A DNA stretch of 14,488 nt from an uncultured Lachnospiraceae bacterium. Lineage in GTDB: Bacteria; Bacillota; Clostridia; Lachnospirales; Lachnospiraceae. The stretch's first letter is position 1. Each line of letters begins with the position of its first letter. The position numbers and the translations under genes are program-made. The stretch is taken from NCBI GenBank assembly GCA_946631935.1, contig CAMPAP010000068.1, forward strand, positions 1-14,488. Direction: 5' to 3'. Of the stretch, positions 6,741-14,488 are shown piece after piece. The notes beneath the pieces are model-generated. The model was given only the letters and a program-made list of their open reading frames with translations, was not told the origin of the DNA and did no database searches.

Positions 6741-8180
6741 ATGAAAAAGCATTCGATAATTCTTTATATAGTCGGGATCCTGCTCATCTTTGAAAGCGCA
6801 TTTTTGATCCTTCCACTCATAGTTTCTCTTATCTATAGGGACGGAAACTGGATGTGGTATCTGATCACCATGGGGATATGCGTTGTTCTCGGTTTTCCTT
6901 TGACCCGCATAAAGCCCGGGAAAAACCTTTCTTTAAAAGAAGGTTATATAATCGTTGCGCTTTGCTGGGTGGTCCTGTCCCTTGTCGGGGCACTTCCCTT
7001 TGTTTTCAGCAGGGACATACCTCTTTATATTGATGCTCTTTTTGAGACCGTATCGGGATTCACCACCACTGGAGCCAGCGTTCTTTCCGATGTTGAAGTG
7101 ATGTCACGTTCGGGTCTTTTCTGGAGGAGCTTTATGCACTGGATCGGAGGCATGGGAGTTTTCATGTTCATGATGGCAGTGCTGCCCATGCTCGGAACTT
7201 CCGATATGAATCTGATGAAGGCGGAATCCACCGGTCCCAGCGTAGAGAGGATAGTTCCACATGTTCGTGACAGTGCGAGGCTGATGTACGGCATGTATTT
7301 CGGCATCACCATAGCAGAGATTATTTCCCTTCTCATAACAGGAACGGATCTTTTTACTTCACTGGTTCTTACCTTCGGATGCGTCGGAACCGGAGGCTTC
7401 GGAATACTCAATTCTTCCTGCGGGGATTACACCGTAGCACAGCAGACCGTGCTCTCTTTCTTTATGGCAGCAAGCGGAATAAACTACACTTTTTATTTCC
7501 TGATGCTTTCCGGTAAGACGAAAGATGCATTCCGTATAGAGGAGGTCAAGTACTATATCGGGATCATAGTTACAAGTACAATAGTGATCGCACTTAATAT
7601 AAAGGGCATATACGGTGACATATTCCATGCCATTCATCATTCATTCTTCCAGGTGTGCTCCATTATAACCACCACCGGTTTTTCAACGGTGGATTTCGAT
7701 ATGTGGCCTGAACTGTCCAGAACGATCCTTATCATACTGATGATGATAGGAGGCTGCTCCGGTTCTACTGCGGGCGGTATCAAGGTTTACAGGATTGTGC
7801 TGCTTATGAAGCAGTTCAAAAACGAACTTTCCGTATTGAAGCACCCCAGAGAGGTCAGGCTCCTTAGGATGGACGGCGGAACCGTAAAGGAACCGGTAAT
7901 GAGGTCCACCAATGTCTTCATATCCATCTACTTTGTGATCTTTTTTATCTCACTTCTCCTCATAAGTGTTGAGAATTATGATTTTACAACGGGCTTTACC
8001 GCTGTTGCCGCAACCATCAACAATATAGGTCCCGGACTTTCCATGGTTGGACCTACATGCAATTACGGATTCTTTTCTGATTTTTCAAAGATAATACTTA
8101 TTTTTGATATGCTGGCCGGAAGGCTTGAATTATTCCCCATGCTTTTGTTCTTCAGCATGCTGGGACCCAGGAGGAAATAA
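6741..8180 (+). CDS. trkH: TrkH family potassium uptake channel subunit
   Basis: A 479-residue integral membrane protein that forms the K+ pore partnered by TrkA. It has the four membrane-pore-membrane repeats of the superfamily, with filter loops at FETVSGFTTTGAS (101-113), FGCVGTGGFG (212-221), CSIITTTGFST (306-316) and AATINNIGPGL (423-433). Three carry the usual TTG or GTGG core; in the fourth the core is NIGPG, common in TrkH. GGCSGSTAGGIKVYR (337-351) and MLAGRLELFPML (457-468) are conserved TrkH signatures around the intramembrane gating loop. An N-terminal helix pair precedes the first repeat, as in TrkH rather than the shorter KtrB. The start is 2 bases after the trkA stop; the ribosome binding site (AGGGA, 6721-6725) is weakly spaced, so translation may be coupled to trkA. 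Confidence 0.93.
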   Translation: MKKHSIILYIVGILLIFESAFLILPLIVSLIYRDGNWMWYLITMGICVVLGFPLTRIKPGKNLSLKEGYIIVALCWVVLSLVGALPFVFSRDIPLYIDALFETVSGFTTTGASVLSDVEVMSRSGLFWRSFMHWIGGMGVFMFMMAVLPMLGTSDMNLMKAESTGPSVERIVPHVRDSARLMYGMYFGITIAEIISLLITGTDLFTSLVLTFGCVGTGGFGILNSSCGDYTVAQQTVLSFFMAASGINYTFYFLMLSGKTKDAFRIEEVKYYIGIIVTSTIVIALNIKGIYGDIFHAIHHSFFQVCSIITTTGFSTVDFDMWPELSRTILIILMMIGGCSGSTAGGIKVYRIVLLMKQFKNELSVLKHPREVRLLRMDGGTVKEPVMRSTNVFISIYFVIFFISLLLISVENYDFTTGFTAVAATINNIGPGLSMVGPTCNYGFFSDFSKIILIFDMLAGRLELFPMLLFFSMLGPRRK

Positions 8181-8186
8181 ATCAAA

Positions 8187-9122
8187 ATGGTCTACACGCT
8201 TACACTTAACCCCTCACTTGACTATGTAATGTATCCGAAGTCGAGCCTGAAAAACGGAGGTACCAACAGATCCGAAAGAGAGGAACTCCGTGCGGGGGGT
8301 AAGGGAATAAATGTCTCCATAGTTCTCAAAAATCTTGATGTTCCAAGTAAGGCCTTGGGATTTATCGCGGGAACCACGGGAGATGAGATCGAAGGTACTT
8401 TAAGAAGTATAGGCATCAGGACAGGCTTTATCATGCTCCCTTTCAAAAACGGCATGAGCAGGATCAATGTAAAGATAAGGATCCCTGCGGATGTAAAAGG
8501 AAAAAAGGGATATGAGGAAACGGAGCTTAATGCCGCAGGTCCTGTGGTTGAGAGCGAAGCAGTTGATGATCTTTGTGACAGGATAGAAAGACTTGAAGAC
8601 GGGGACATACTCGTCCTTGCGGGAAGCATGCCGAGCACTGCTCCGGATGACACACTTGAAAGGATACTTTCCGCCATCCCCGATGGAGTTAAGTTCGTGG
8701 TGGATATGACCGGTGACAGGCTGAAAAAAGCCCTTAAGTTCGGTCCGTTTCTTATCAAGCCAAACCTTGAAGAGCTTTGTCAGGCTGCCGGCAGGGAACT
8801 GTCAGAGGAAGAAGACATAATTGCAGAGGCGGAAAAGCTCAAAAAAGCCGGAGCAAGAAATGTCATTGTATCCATGGGGGCAGACGGAGCGATACTTGTG
8901 GACAAGGACGGTTGCATTCATAAATGTAAGGCACCTTCCGGAAAACCCCTCGGGGCATTTGGAGCCGGAGATTCAATGACCGCAGGATTTATCAAAGGTT
9001 TTATTGACGAGCATGATTATGATTATGCTCTTAAGCTGGGGGTGGCTGCCGGAAGCGCAGCTGTGTTTGAAGGGAAGCTTCCTTCATATGATGAGATAAT
9101 GAAAGTATTTGATAAGGTATAA
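8187..9122 (+). CDS. fruK: PfkB-family sugar kinase, probable 1-phosphofructokinase
   Basis: A 311-residue cytoplasmic kinase of the ribokinase/PfkB family. TLTLNPSLDY (4-13) near the N-terminus is characteristic of the FruK/LacC branch, which phosphorylates fructose-1-phosphate or tagatose-6-phosphate using ATP. RAGGKGINVS (35-44) contributes to the sugar site. IKPNLEEL (190-197) and GAFGAGDSMTAGF (256-268) are the family signatures; D262 in GAGDS is the catalytic base. Length is normal. It begins 6 bases after trkH, with AGGAGG at 8169-8174 (12-base spacing), and ends 3 bases before the Enzyme I gene. Being next to a PTS component favours fructose-1-phosphate, the product of fructose PTS import, but no fructose permease is in the window. 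Tagatose-6-phosphate or fructose-6-phosphate remain possible, so the symbol is tentative. Confidence 0.8.
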   Translation: MVYTLTLNPSLDYVMYPKSSLKNGGTNRSEREELRAGGKGINVSIVLKNLDVPSKALGFIAGTTGDEIEGTLRSIGIRTGFIMLPFKNGMSRINVKIRIPADVKGKKGYEETELNAAGPVVESEAVDDLCDRIERLEDGDILVLAGSMPSTAPDDTLERILSAIPDGVKFVVDMTGDRLKKALKFGPFLIKPNLEELCQAAGRELSEEEDIIAEAEKLKKAGARNVIVSMGADGAILVDKDGCIHKCKAPSGKPLGAFGAGDSMTAGFIKGFIDEHDYDYALKLGVAAGSAAVFEGKLPSYDEIMKVFDKV

Positions 9123-9125
9123 AGT

Positions 9126-10847
9126 ATGAGATATCAGGGGATTCCGGTGCAAAAAGGCGTCGTGATAGGTTTTGTATCCAAGAACGCCGCAACACTTGAA
9201 AGACATAACGGTTCTGACAGGGTTGATGTGGACGAAGAGAGGATGCGTTTTTTTGACGCGCTTCTTGAATACGAATCCCGCATGAAAAAGATCGCTCATA
9301 ATGCTCCCGGAAAAGACGCCTCGGATATAGTAAGAGCGCAGATCATGATCGCAAGGGATGCGGTTTTTTCCGATGAGGTCATTGCCGGCATCGAGAGCGG
9401 AATGAAGGCTGAGAAGGCAATTGATACGGCGTGCCAAAAATATTCCGAAAAGCTCAGGGAATCGGGTGACAGCATATTTGCGGAAAGAAGCAGTGACCTT
9501 CTTGAGGTTAAAAACGGCATCATAAGTGCCATGGAAGGATCGGGGGATGAAGATTCTTACGCACAGGACCCGGCCTTTACAGGCAATATACTTGTATCTG
9601 ACGCGTTGAGTGTTGCACAGATAATAGGTCTTAAGAATACTCCCATAAAAGCTGTTGTCCTTACAACAGGAACAGCATCATCTCATGCGGCTGTCATTTT
9701 AAGATCCATGGGAATAGTTTCGGTACTTGGGGCGGAACTTGATATAAGCTCTCTCGAAGACGGGTGTGAAGCCATAGTTGACGGAGAGACCGGCCAGTTC
9801 ATAGCAGCGCCCACCGGAGTCGAGAAGGACTGGTATAAGCGCAAGCTCAAGGAATTTGAAGTTGAAAAAACGCTGGCACGCATCCCGGATGGGAAGAGCC
9901 TTCCCAGTGAGACGAAGGACGGCGAGAGGATCGAAGTCCTCTGTAATCTCGGAACAGACGATCTTCCCGATCATGTCAGACTTTCCGATGGTGCGGGCCT
10001 TGTCAGGACCGAGATACTTTTTGCGCAGAAGAACGGATTTCCCTCAGAAGAGATACAGGCTGCGATATATGCAAGGATTGCGGATTCCTTCCCGGAAAAA
10101 AATGCTGTCATCAGGGTTCTTGACATAGGCGGTGACAAGACATACGGAATGTACGGGGACGAGCTGCCCAGGGCCCTTAGAAACAAAGAATCGGAGGATA
10201 ATCCCGCTCTCGGAATACGGGGTATCAGGGTGCTTCTCGGGGACGAAAAATTGTTCAGGTGTCAGCTTACAGCGATCTTAAGGGCATCTTACGGCAGGAA
10301 GATAAGTATCCTTCTTCCCATGATAACAAGTGTCGGAGAGGGGAAAGCTGTTAAGGAACTGATCGCCTCATGCATGGAGGAACTTGATAAGAGGAAGATC
10401 TCATATGATAAAAACATCCGGATAGGATGTATGATAGAAACTCCCGCAGCGGTCATGTGTGCGGAGATGATCGCAAAGGAAGTGAATTTTTTCTCCATAG
10501 GCACCAACGATCTTTCACAGTATATCATGTGCGCAGACAGGGGCAACTCCGCAGTATCCGGCCTGTGCAGCATATATCAGAATCCGGTGCTCAGGGCGGT
10601 CAGGATGGTGTGTGAAAGCGCCGCAAAATATGGTGTGCCTGTGACAATCTGCGGAGAAGCCGCGGCCCAGACGGATGTTCTTCCCTTCTTTATCGGTGTG
10701 GGGGTAAGATCGTTTTCCGTGGCTCCCTCCTGCGTTTACGATGTTAAAAAAGCCGTTTCCGGACTCACTCTTTCAAGCTGCAAACAGCTGTGCAGCGTGA
10801 TCCTGGACGAAAGTGACGACGAAAAGATACGAGAGATCCTAAAGTGA
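9126..10847 (+). CDS. ptsI: PTS Enzyme I (phosphoenolpyruvate-protein phosphotransferase)
   Basis: A 573-residue cytoplasmic enzyme, close to the usual length of about 575. Enzyme I takes phosphate from PEP onto a His and passes it to HPr at the head of the sugar phosphotransferase system. It starts with YQGIPVQKGVVIG, followed by the helical HPr-binding region. The phospho-His region is TGTASSHAAVILRSMG (181-196, H187). The PEP-binding barrel includes RTEILF (294-299), VLDIGGDK (331-338), MIETPAA (436-442), SIGTNDLSQY (457-466), DRGN (471-474) and the catalytic Cys in ICGEA (C509). The His motif differs from the usual GGRTSH: the Arg is Ala and the second Gly is Thr, so phosphorelay may be altered or this may be a second, specialised Enzyme I. 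No HPr gene is nearby. The 3-base gap to the kinase and GTGA overlap with the next gene indicate co-transcription. Confidence 0.88.
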   Translation: MRYQGIPVQKGVVIGFVSKNAATLERHNGSDRVDVDEERMRFFDALLEYESRMKKIAHNAPGKDASDIVRAQIMIARDAVFSDEVIAGIESGMKAEKAIDTACQKYSEKLRESGDSIFAERSSDLLEVKNGIISAMEGSGDEDSYAQDPAFTGNILVSDALSVAQIIGLKNTPIKAVVLTTGTASSHAAVILRSMGIVSVLGAELDISSLEDGCEAIVDGETGQFIAAPTGVEKDWYKRKLKEFEVEKTLARIPDGKSLPSETKDGERIEVLCNLGTDDLPDHVRLSDGAGLVRTEILFAQKNGFPSEEIQAAIYARIADSFPEKNAVIRVLDIGGDKTYGMYGDELPRALRNKESEDNPALGIRGIRVLLGDEKLFRCQLTAILRASYGRKISILLPMITSVGEGKAVKELIASCMEELDKRKISYDKNIRIGCMIETPAAVMCAEMIAKEVNFFSIGTNDLSQYIMCADRGNSAVSGLCSIYQNPVLRAVRMVCESAAKYGVPVTICGEAAAQTDVLPFFIGVGVRSFSVAPSCVYDVKKAVSGLTLSSCKQLCSVILDESDDEKIREILK

Positions 10848-12082
10848 GCATGAAGATAAAGAAACTGAATGTTGACAAGTACACAAGACTGTCTTACTGG
10901 CTGCTTCTGGCATCTTATACCTGTCTGTTGTTCGTACTGTTTAAAAATCAGGCTTTTCACACTGAATATCTGGTTTACGGATCCGATGTCGACGCTTATC
11001 TTCTTGAAATGCGGGGCATCGACAGCGGTTTTGATTTTCCTTATCCCATATATTTTCTGCTTGGAAGGTTTTTCGCTCTTTTTTCAAATGTAAATATGGG
11101 GGCGGCTCTTTCGGCAACGATCCTCAATTCTCTTTCGCCTGCTTTTCTTGCTTATTTTATGCTTAAATACCTTTCGGGACTTGTTCCTTCAAAGAACGTT
11201 AACAGAAGGGCTTTTGAGTGTTTTATCCTGATAGCTGTATATTCCGTGTTTTTTGTGTCGATGCTCTATCCTCCCGAGGGAATATATCTTCCGGGAATAT
11301 ATCTGAAGAATCTGGGAGTGTTTTCGCCAAATCCATACTACAATCAGACTTTTCTTGCAGCCAGGGGATTTGCCGTTGTTTCGTTTTTCCTCTTTGCCCA
11401 TATTCTTTCTTATTATGAAGATCACGCAGACCGGAATGAGTATATTGCATTTTCGGTATTTCTCCTTCTTGCAACCCTGACAAAACCCAGCTATACACTT
11501 GTGCTTGTTTCGGCAGCAGGCGTTCACATGGTGGTGAGACTGATCATATCAAAGGGTAAGAAATGGAAGGAGTTTCTTATGCTTTTTGCAACTGCGGTTC
11601 CCACCTTTATAACTCTGCTGATTCAGTTCGGAGGAGTGTTTGGATCATCATCCCATGCGGGGGAAGATGCAGGCATAGGTTTTGGCATCGGTAAAGCCTG
11701 GGGAGTATATACGGACAATATCGTGCTTGCCATAATGCTTGCCAATGCTTTTCCCGGAGTCATGCTTCTTCTTAATCTGAAGCGTTTAAAGGACCATAAG
11801 GTTTTTATGCTTTCATGGGAAGTGATGATGGCGGGATTTTTGGAGTTTCTGATCCTTTATGAAAAGGGTGAGCGTTTTAACCATTGCAATTTTGCCTGGG
11901 GTTATATGTATGGTATCTTTTTCGTTTTTATATCAGGGCTTATGCTCCTTATAGAAAATACCGTAAAGAGAAAGCAGAACATCTTCTGGCTTGTGATTGA
12001 GTGGGCGGTTTATCTCTGGCATCTTGTGTGCGGGATCCTGTTTTTTGTGATGCTTTATACGGGAGGATATTTCTATGTCTGA
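10844..12082 (+). CDS. Polytopic membrane protein of unknown function, first of a tandem paralogous pair
   Basis: A 412-residue protein with about 10-11 hydrophobic segments. I do not recognise a named family. After the first span it has GSDVDAYL (46-53), an acidic motif of the kind seen in GT-C glycosyltransferases; later blocks are SPNPYYNQT (161-169), TKPSYTL (213-219), EKGERF-NHCNFAWGY (340-354) and HLVCGILFF (393-401). Each has a counterpart at the matching place in the next gene, so the two are paralogues. The GTG start at 10844 overlaps the Enzyme I stop (GTGA) and has GAGAG 8 bases upstream; an in-frame ATG at 10850 is possible but poorly spaced. A role in transferring or polymerising surface sugars is a guess from topology and the acidic motif; transport is an alternative. 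Confidence 0.7.
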   Translation: MSMKIKKLNVDKYTRLSYWLLLASYTCLLFVLFKNQAFHTEYLVYGSDVDAYLLEMRGIDSGFDFPYPIYFLLGRFFALFSNVNMGAALSATILNSLSPAFLAYFMLKYLSGLVPSKNVNRRAFECFILIAVYSVFFVSMLYPPEGIYLPGIYLKNLGVFSPNPYYNQTFLAARGFAVVSFFLFAHILSYYEDHADRNEYIAFSVFLLLATLTKPSYTLVLVSAAGVHMVVRLIISKGKKWKEFLMLFATAVPTFITLLIQFGGVFGSSSHAGEDAGIGFGIGKAWGVYTDNIVLAIMLANAFPGVMLLLNLKRLKDHKVFMLSWEVMMAGFLEFLILYEKGERFNHCNFAWGYMYGIFFVFISGLMLLIENTVKRKQNIFWLVIEWAVYLWHLVCGILFFVMLYTGGYFYV

Positions 12083-13283
12083 TAACAAAACCTTCCGGAT
12101 CATTTTAAGAGTCTTGGCTTATGCAGCCGTTGCATCTTATACCGTTGCGTGCATTTATATGTATCACAGGTTTATGGGATGGAAGTCGGGATCTGTTTAT
12201 GAATCGGATCTTCCGGCACACATCAGTCTTGCGGTGGATGACGGCCTGATCTATTCTTTGGTTTCTGTAATATTTATCGCTTTATCCATGCTTGACTGCA
12301 TGGGAGCGGTTCCGTTTATCCTGGGCGGATTTGCCTTTTTGTCGGTATATTTTTCATACTGTATCATTGAAGAACTTACGGAGCTTTACGGAAAAAAATG
12401 GGATAAAGGCGCAGCGGTCCTTGGGGCGCTGCTTCTTAATGTCCTGATGCCGTGTTATATCAGGGGATTGTCGGACGGGCGTTACATGGGCATGCATACA
12501 TCATCCATATGGCATAATTCTACATATCTTATGATGAAGTGGATGGGACTTTTGGTCATTCTCATTTATATAAGGCTTGAAAAAAATATCGGCACTAAGC
12601 TGACTGCGGAGACATATCTGTACTTTTTGATAGTTCTGACTCTTACGACTGCGGCAAAACCCAATTTCTTTCTTGCGATCACGCCGGTCATGCTGGTCTT
12701 TCTTATCATGGATATCCGGAAAAAGAAAGCTCCCGCAGGAAGGCTTTTGCTGCTTGCATCATCCGTGATCCCTTCTTTTTTTGTAATGTATATGCAAAGC
12801 TCGGCGCTGTATTCCGCAAATGCCGGGGATAATCATATTTCCATCGATCCCGGAAGGGCGATGAGCGTCCATACGGGATATCTTATTCCGGTATGCATCC
12901 TTTCCATAGCCTTTCCTCTTATGGTTCTTGCCATGCATATCAGGGATCTTAAGACTGACAGAGCTCTTCTTTTTGCGTGGCTGGCAGCGGCGTGCGGATT
13001 TTTGCAGTATTTCCTTTTCAGCGAGGAAGGGAAAAGAAACATGGATGCAAATTTCAGCTGGGGATATGCCTTCACCATAATACTGATCTTCGGAATATCA
13101 CTTATCATCTGGTGCAGGGATGCCGCAGAATGTTTTTCAAAAAATACGGAAAAAAGCAGTAAGATCACTCTTAAGAAGGCATGCACAGCTGTATCGGGCA
13201 CAGTGCTTTTGTATCATGCATATTGCGGCATACTGTTTTTTGTAAGGATAGTATCCGGAGTATCTTATATGATGTGGGGATAA
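12075..13283 (+). CDS. Polytopic membrane protein of unknown function, second of a tandem paralogous pair
   Basis: A 402-residue protein with about 10-11 hydrophobic segments, related to the preceding gene. Matching blocks are ESDLPAHI (43-50), IWHNSTY (145-151), AKPNFFL (194-200), SEEGKR-NMDANFSWGY (316-331) and HAYCGILFF (381-389), in the same order and near the same positions as in its neighbour. Identity outside these blocks is low, so the duplication is old and the two probably do different or complementary jobs. It overlaps the upstream gene by 8 bases, and a strong GGGAGG (12061-12066) sits 8 bases before its ATG inside that gene. The HNxT and xEEGxRxxxxNFxWGY patterns may be family signatures. 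As with its neighbour, a GT-C-like transferase is the leading idea but is not proven. Confidence 0.72.
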   Translation: MSDNKTFRIILRVLAYAAVASYTVACIYMYHRFMGWKSGSVYESDLPAHISLAVDDGLIYSLVSVIFIALSMLDCMGAVPFILGGFAFLSVYFSYCIIEELTELYGKKWDKGAAVLGALLLNVLMPCYIRGLSDGRYMGMHTSSIWHNSTYLMMKWMGLLVILIYIRLEKNIGTKLTAETYLYFLIVLTLTTAAKPNFFLAITPVMLVFLIMDIRKKKAPAGRLLLLASSVIPSFFVMYMQSSALYSANAGDNHISIDPGRAMSVHTGYLIPVCILSIAFPLMVLAMHIRDLKTDRALLFAWLAAACGFLQYFLFSEEGKRNMDANFSWGYAFTIILIFGISLIIWCRDAAECFSKNTEKSSKITLKKACTAVSGTVLLYHAYCGILFFVRIVSGVSYMMWG

Positions 13284-13296
13284 CAGATTGGGAGTA

Positions 13297-14488
13297 ATGG
13301 TAAATGCCGGTAAAAAAATGAAAAAAAGATCGGAAGTGCCGGGATTTATCCTTATGGCACTTCTTTCGGGTTTTGCACTGACCTTTAAGATGACGGATGC
13401 GATACCTTTCTGGGCATACGGGAAAGTTACTCAGGATTTTCTTATCGCAAGGATCTATTCCCTTCTCGGTGAATATCAGTTTGACATGATGGCAGCGTCA
13501 CTTTTGTGCGGGTGTGCCATTAGCTTTGTGAATAACAGGTTCAGGGAGTATCTTAAAGGTTACGGACTTCCGCTGTTTTTTTCTGCGGTACTTGTTTTGG
13601 GAAGATCTGCGGCGCTTTACGGTAATCTGTCAGGGAGCTTTGGAGCTTTGCCGCTTTTAATAAGAGCTCTTTTGGCCACAGCGGGTTTTGCGGTTATCTT
13701 CAGATATTTATTTGCGCTTTTTGAAGCAGGTCTTGAGAAGATCAGGATCACGGATGCGATACCTGAATCTTTATCTTTTCTTTTTGGCGATCACATTTTC
13801 AGGAATGTATTTATCCTTTTGTTTTTGTTGTGGCTTCCCGTGTGTATATTAAATTTCCCGGGGAATCATAATTCCGATTTTATAGGTCAGCTTCTTCAAA
13901 ATACCGGAGAAATGCCTTATTCGACTCATCACCCGATAGTTCTGACTCAGGTTATAGGCCTTTTTTTCGGGCTGTTTAAGATGATCTTCGGAAATTATGA
14001 TATGGCGCTTTTTGTATGGATCCTGCTTCAGATGGCTGCTTTATCCGCAGCTTTGTCTCTGACACTTTCCGAGCTTAAGAAAAAAGGCGCATCACGTGCA
14101 CTTCTTCTGGCAATCCTTGCTGTATATGTTCTTTCACCCATCTACTCAAATATCGTAACAACAGCCATCAAGGACGTGTTTTTTTCCGCAGCTTGTATTT
14201 GGTACTGCGTGCTTGTCATGAGGTTTTACGAAGATGAAGCCGGATTCATGAAGGATAAAAAGAGTATTTTCCATGCGGTCCTTGCTGCGTTTTTTGTGTG
14301 CATGTGCAGAAATAACGGTTCTGTAATAGTATTTGTTAACGGTATCATAATGTGCATACATGCCCTGAAAAATGCAGAAGATAAGGGTGGCCGCATTCTT
14401 GTGAAAAAATCAGTTTTTCTGCTGATACTTCCTCTTGCGATATGCACTGCAATTTCATCCGGAATAGAAGAAGCCCGGGGTGCCGAAA
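13297..14488 (+). CDS. DUF6020-like polytopic membrane protein, partial (C-terminus beyond window)
   Basis: The frame starting at ATG 13297 stays open for 397 codons to the window edge, so the 3' end is missing. The N-terminal 180 residues hold about five hydrophobic segments. They are followed by NFPGNHNSDFIGQ (186-198), YSTHHPIVLTQ (208-218), TAIKDVFFSA (289-298) and CRNNGS (337-342). This order (FPG...D...Q, HHP...T, KD.FF, R.NG) is the pattern I associate with DUF6020 membrane proteins, which look like GT-C glycosyltransferases; function is not established. Start is uncertain: TTG 13288 is in frame and has GGGGA (13276-13280) at a 7-base spacing, whereas ATG 13297 has GGGAG only 2 bases away and ATG 13318 has no site. 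The gap to the upstream gene is 4-13 bases, so it continues the same operon. Confidence 0.75.
   Translation, partial: MVNAGKKMKKRSEVPGFILMALLSGFALTFKMTDAIPFWAYGKVTQDFLIARIYSLLGEYQFDMMAASLLCGCAISFVNNRFREYLKGYGLPLFFSAVLVLGRSAALYGNLSGSFGALPLLIRALLATAGFAVIFRYLFALFEAGLEKIRITDAIPESLSFLFGDHIFRNVFILLFLLWLPVCILNFPGNHNSDFIGQLLQNTGEMPYSTHHPIVLTQVIGLFFGLFKMIFGNYDMALFVWILLQMAALSAALSLTLSELKKKGASRALLLAILAVYVLSPIYSNIVTTAIKDVFFSAACIWYCVLVMRFYEDEAGFMKDKKSIFHAVLAAFFVCMCRNNGSVIVFVNGIIMCIHALKNAEDKGGRILVKKSVFLLILPLAICTAISSGIEEARGAE

Noticed and set aside
8222..8758. Minus-strand open frame of 178 codons opposite the sugar kinase
   Set aside because: Ser/Pro/Leu-rich antisense translation of a well-supported PfkB gene; no ribosome binding site or homology signal.
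1..14488. CRISPR array, tRNA, insertion sequence or prophage
   Set aside because: No regularly spaced repeats, tRNA-like cloverleaf, transposase or phage structural gene was found on either strand by eye.

Overview
The window looks like a low-to-mid GC Firmicute, most likely a Lachnospiraceae member (Butyrivibrio, Roseburia or a related gut or rumen clostridium). This is inferred from codon and base use, purine-rich Shine-Dalgarno sequences, frequent GTGA/ATGA overlaps, and the presence of DUF6056-like and DUF6020-like membrane proteins. No rRNA, tRNA, CRISPR array, insertion sequence or phage gene was seen. Two genes are cut by the window ends.

Left part (1-4043): a minus-strand endonuclease/exonuclease/phosphatase (EEP) family gene runs off the left edge. 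A divergent promoter region follows, then a compact plus-strand cassette of three genes: an ATP-grasp amide ligase, an aspartate-racemase-family enzyme, and a Mur-ligase-fold enzyme resembling MurE. The third gene overlaps the stop codon of the second. Together they could make D-aspartate and couple it, with at least one further amide bond, to an acceptor. Two models fit: a D-Asp-modified peptidoglycan precursor, as with the Enterococcus faecium Asl/Rac pair, or a separate-gene version of the ATP-grasp plus Mur-ligase chemistry of cyanophycin synthetase. The MurE-like protein departs from classical MurE in several substrate motifs, so it is probably not the housekeeping enzyme.

Middle (4051-5382): a convergent minus-strand gene encodes a polytopic membrane protein of the DUF6056 type. 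It is followed by a 180-nt divergent intergenic region with a good promoter-like sequence in each direction.

Right part (5383-14488): a long, tightly packed plus-strand gene run, probably one operon. It starts with the K+ uptake pair trkA-trkH, continues with a PfkB-family 1-phosphofructokinase-like sugar kinase and PTS Enzyme I, and then passes into three polytopic membrane proteins. The first two of these are diverged tandem paralogues; the third resembles DUF6020 and is cut by the right edge. Gaps between genes are a few bases or negative throughout. The membrane proteins share the general look of GT-C glycosyltransferase-like families (acidic motif after the first membrane segment, many membrane spans), but their substrates cannot be read from the sequence.
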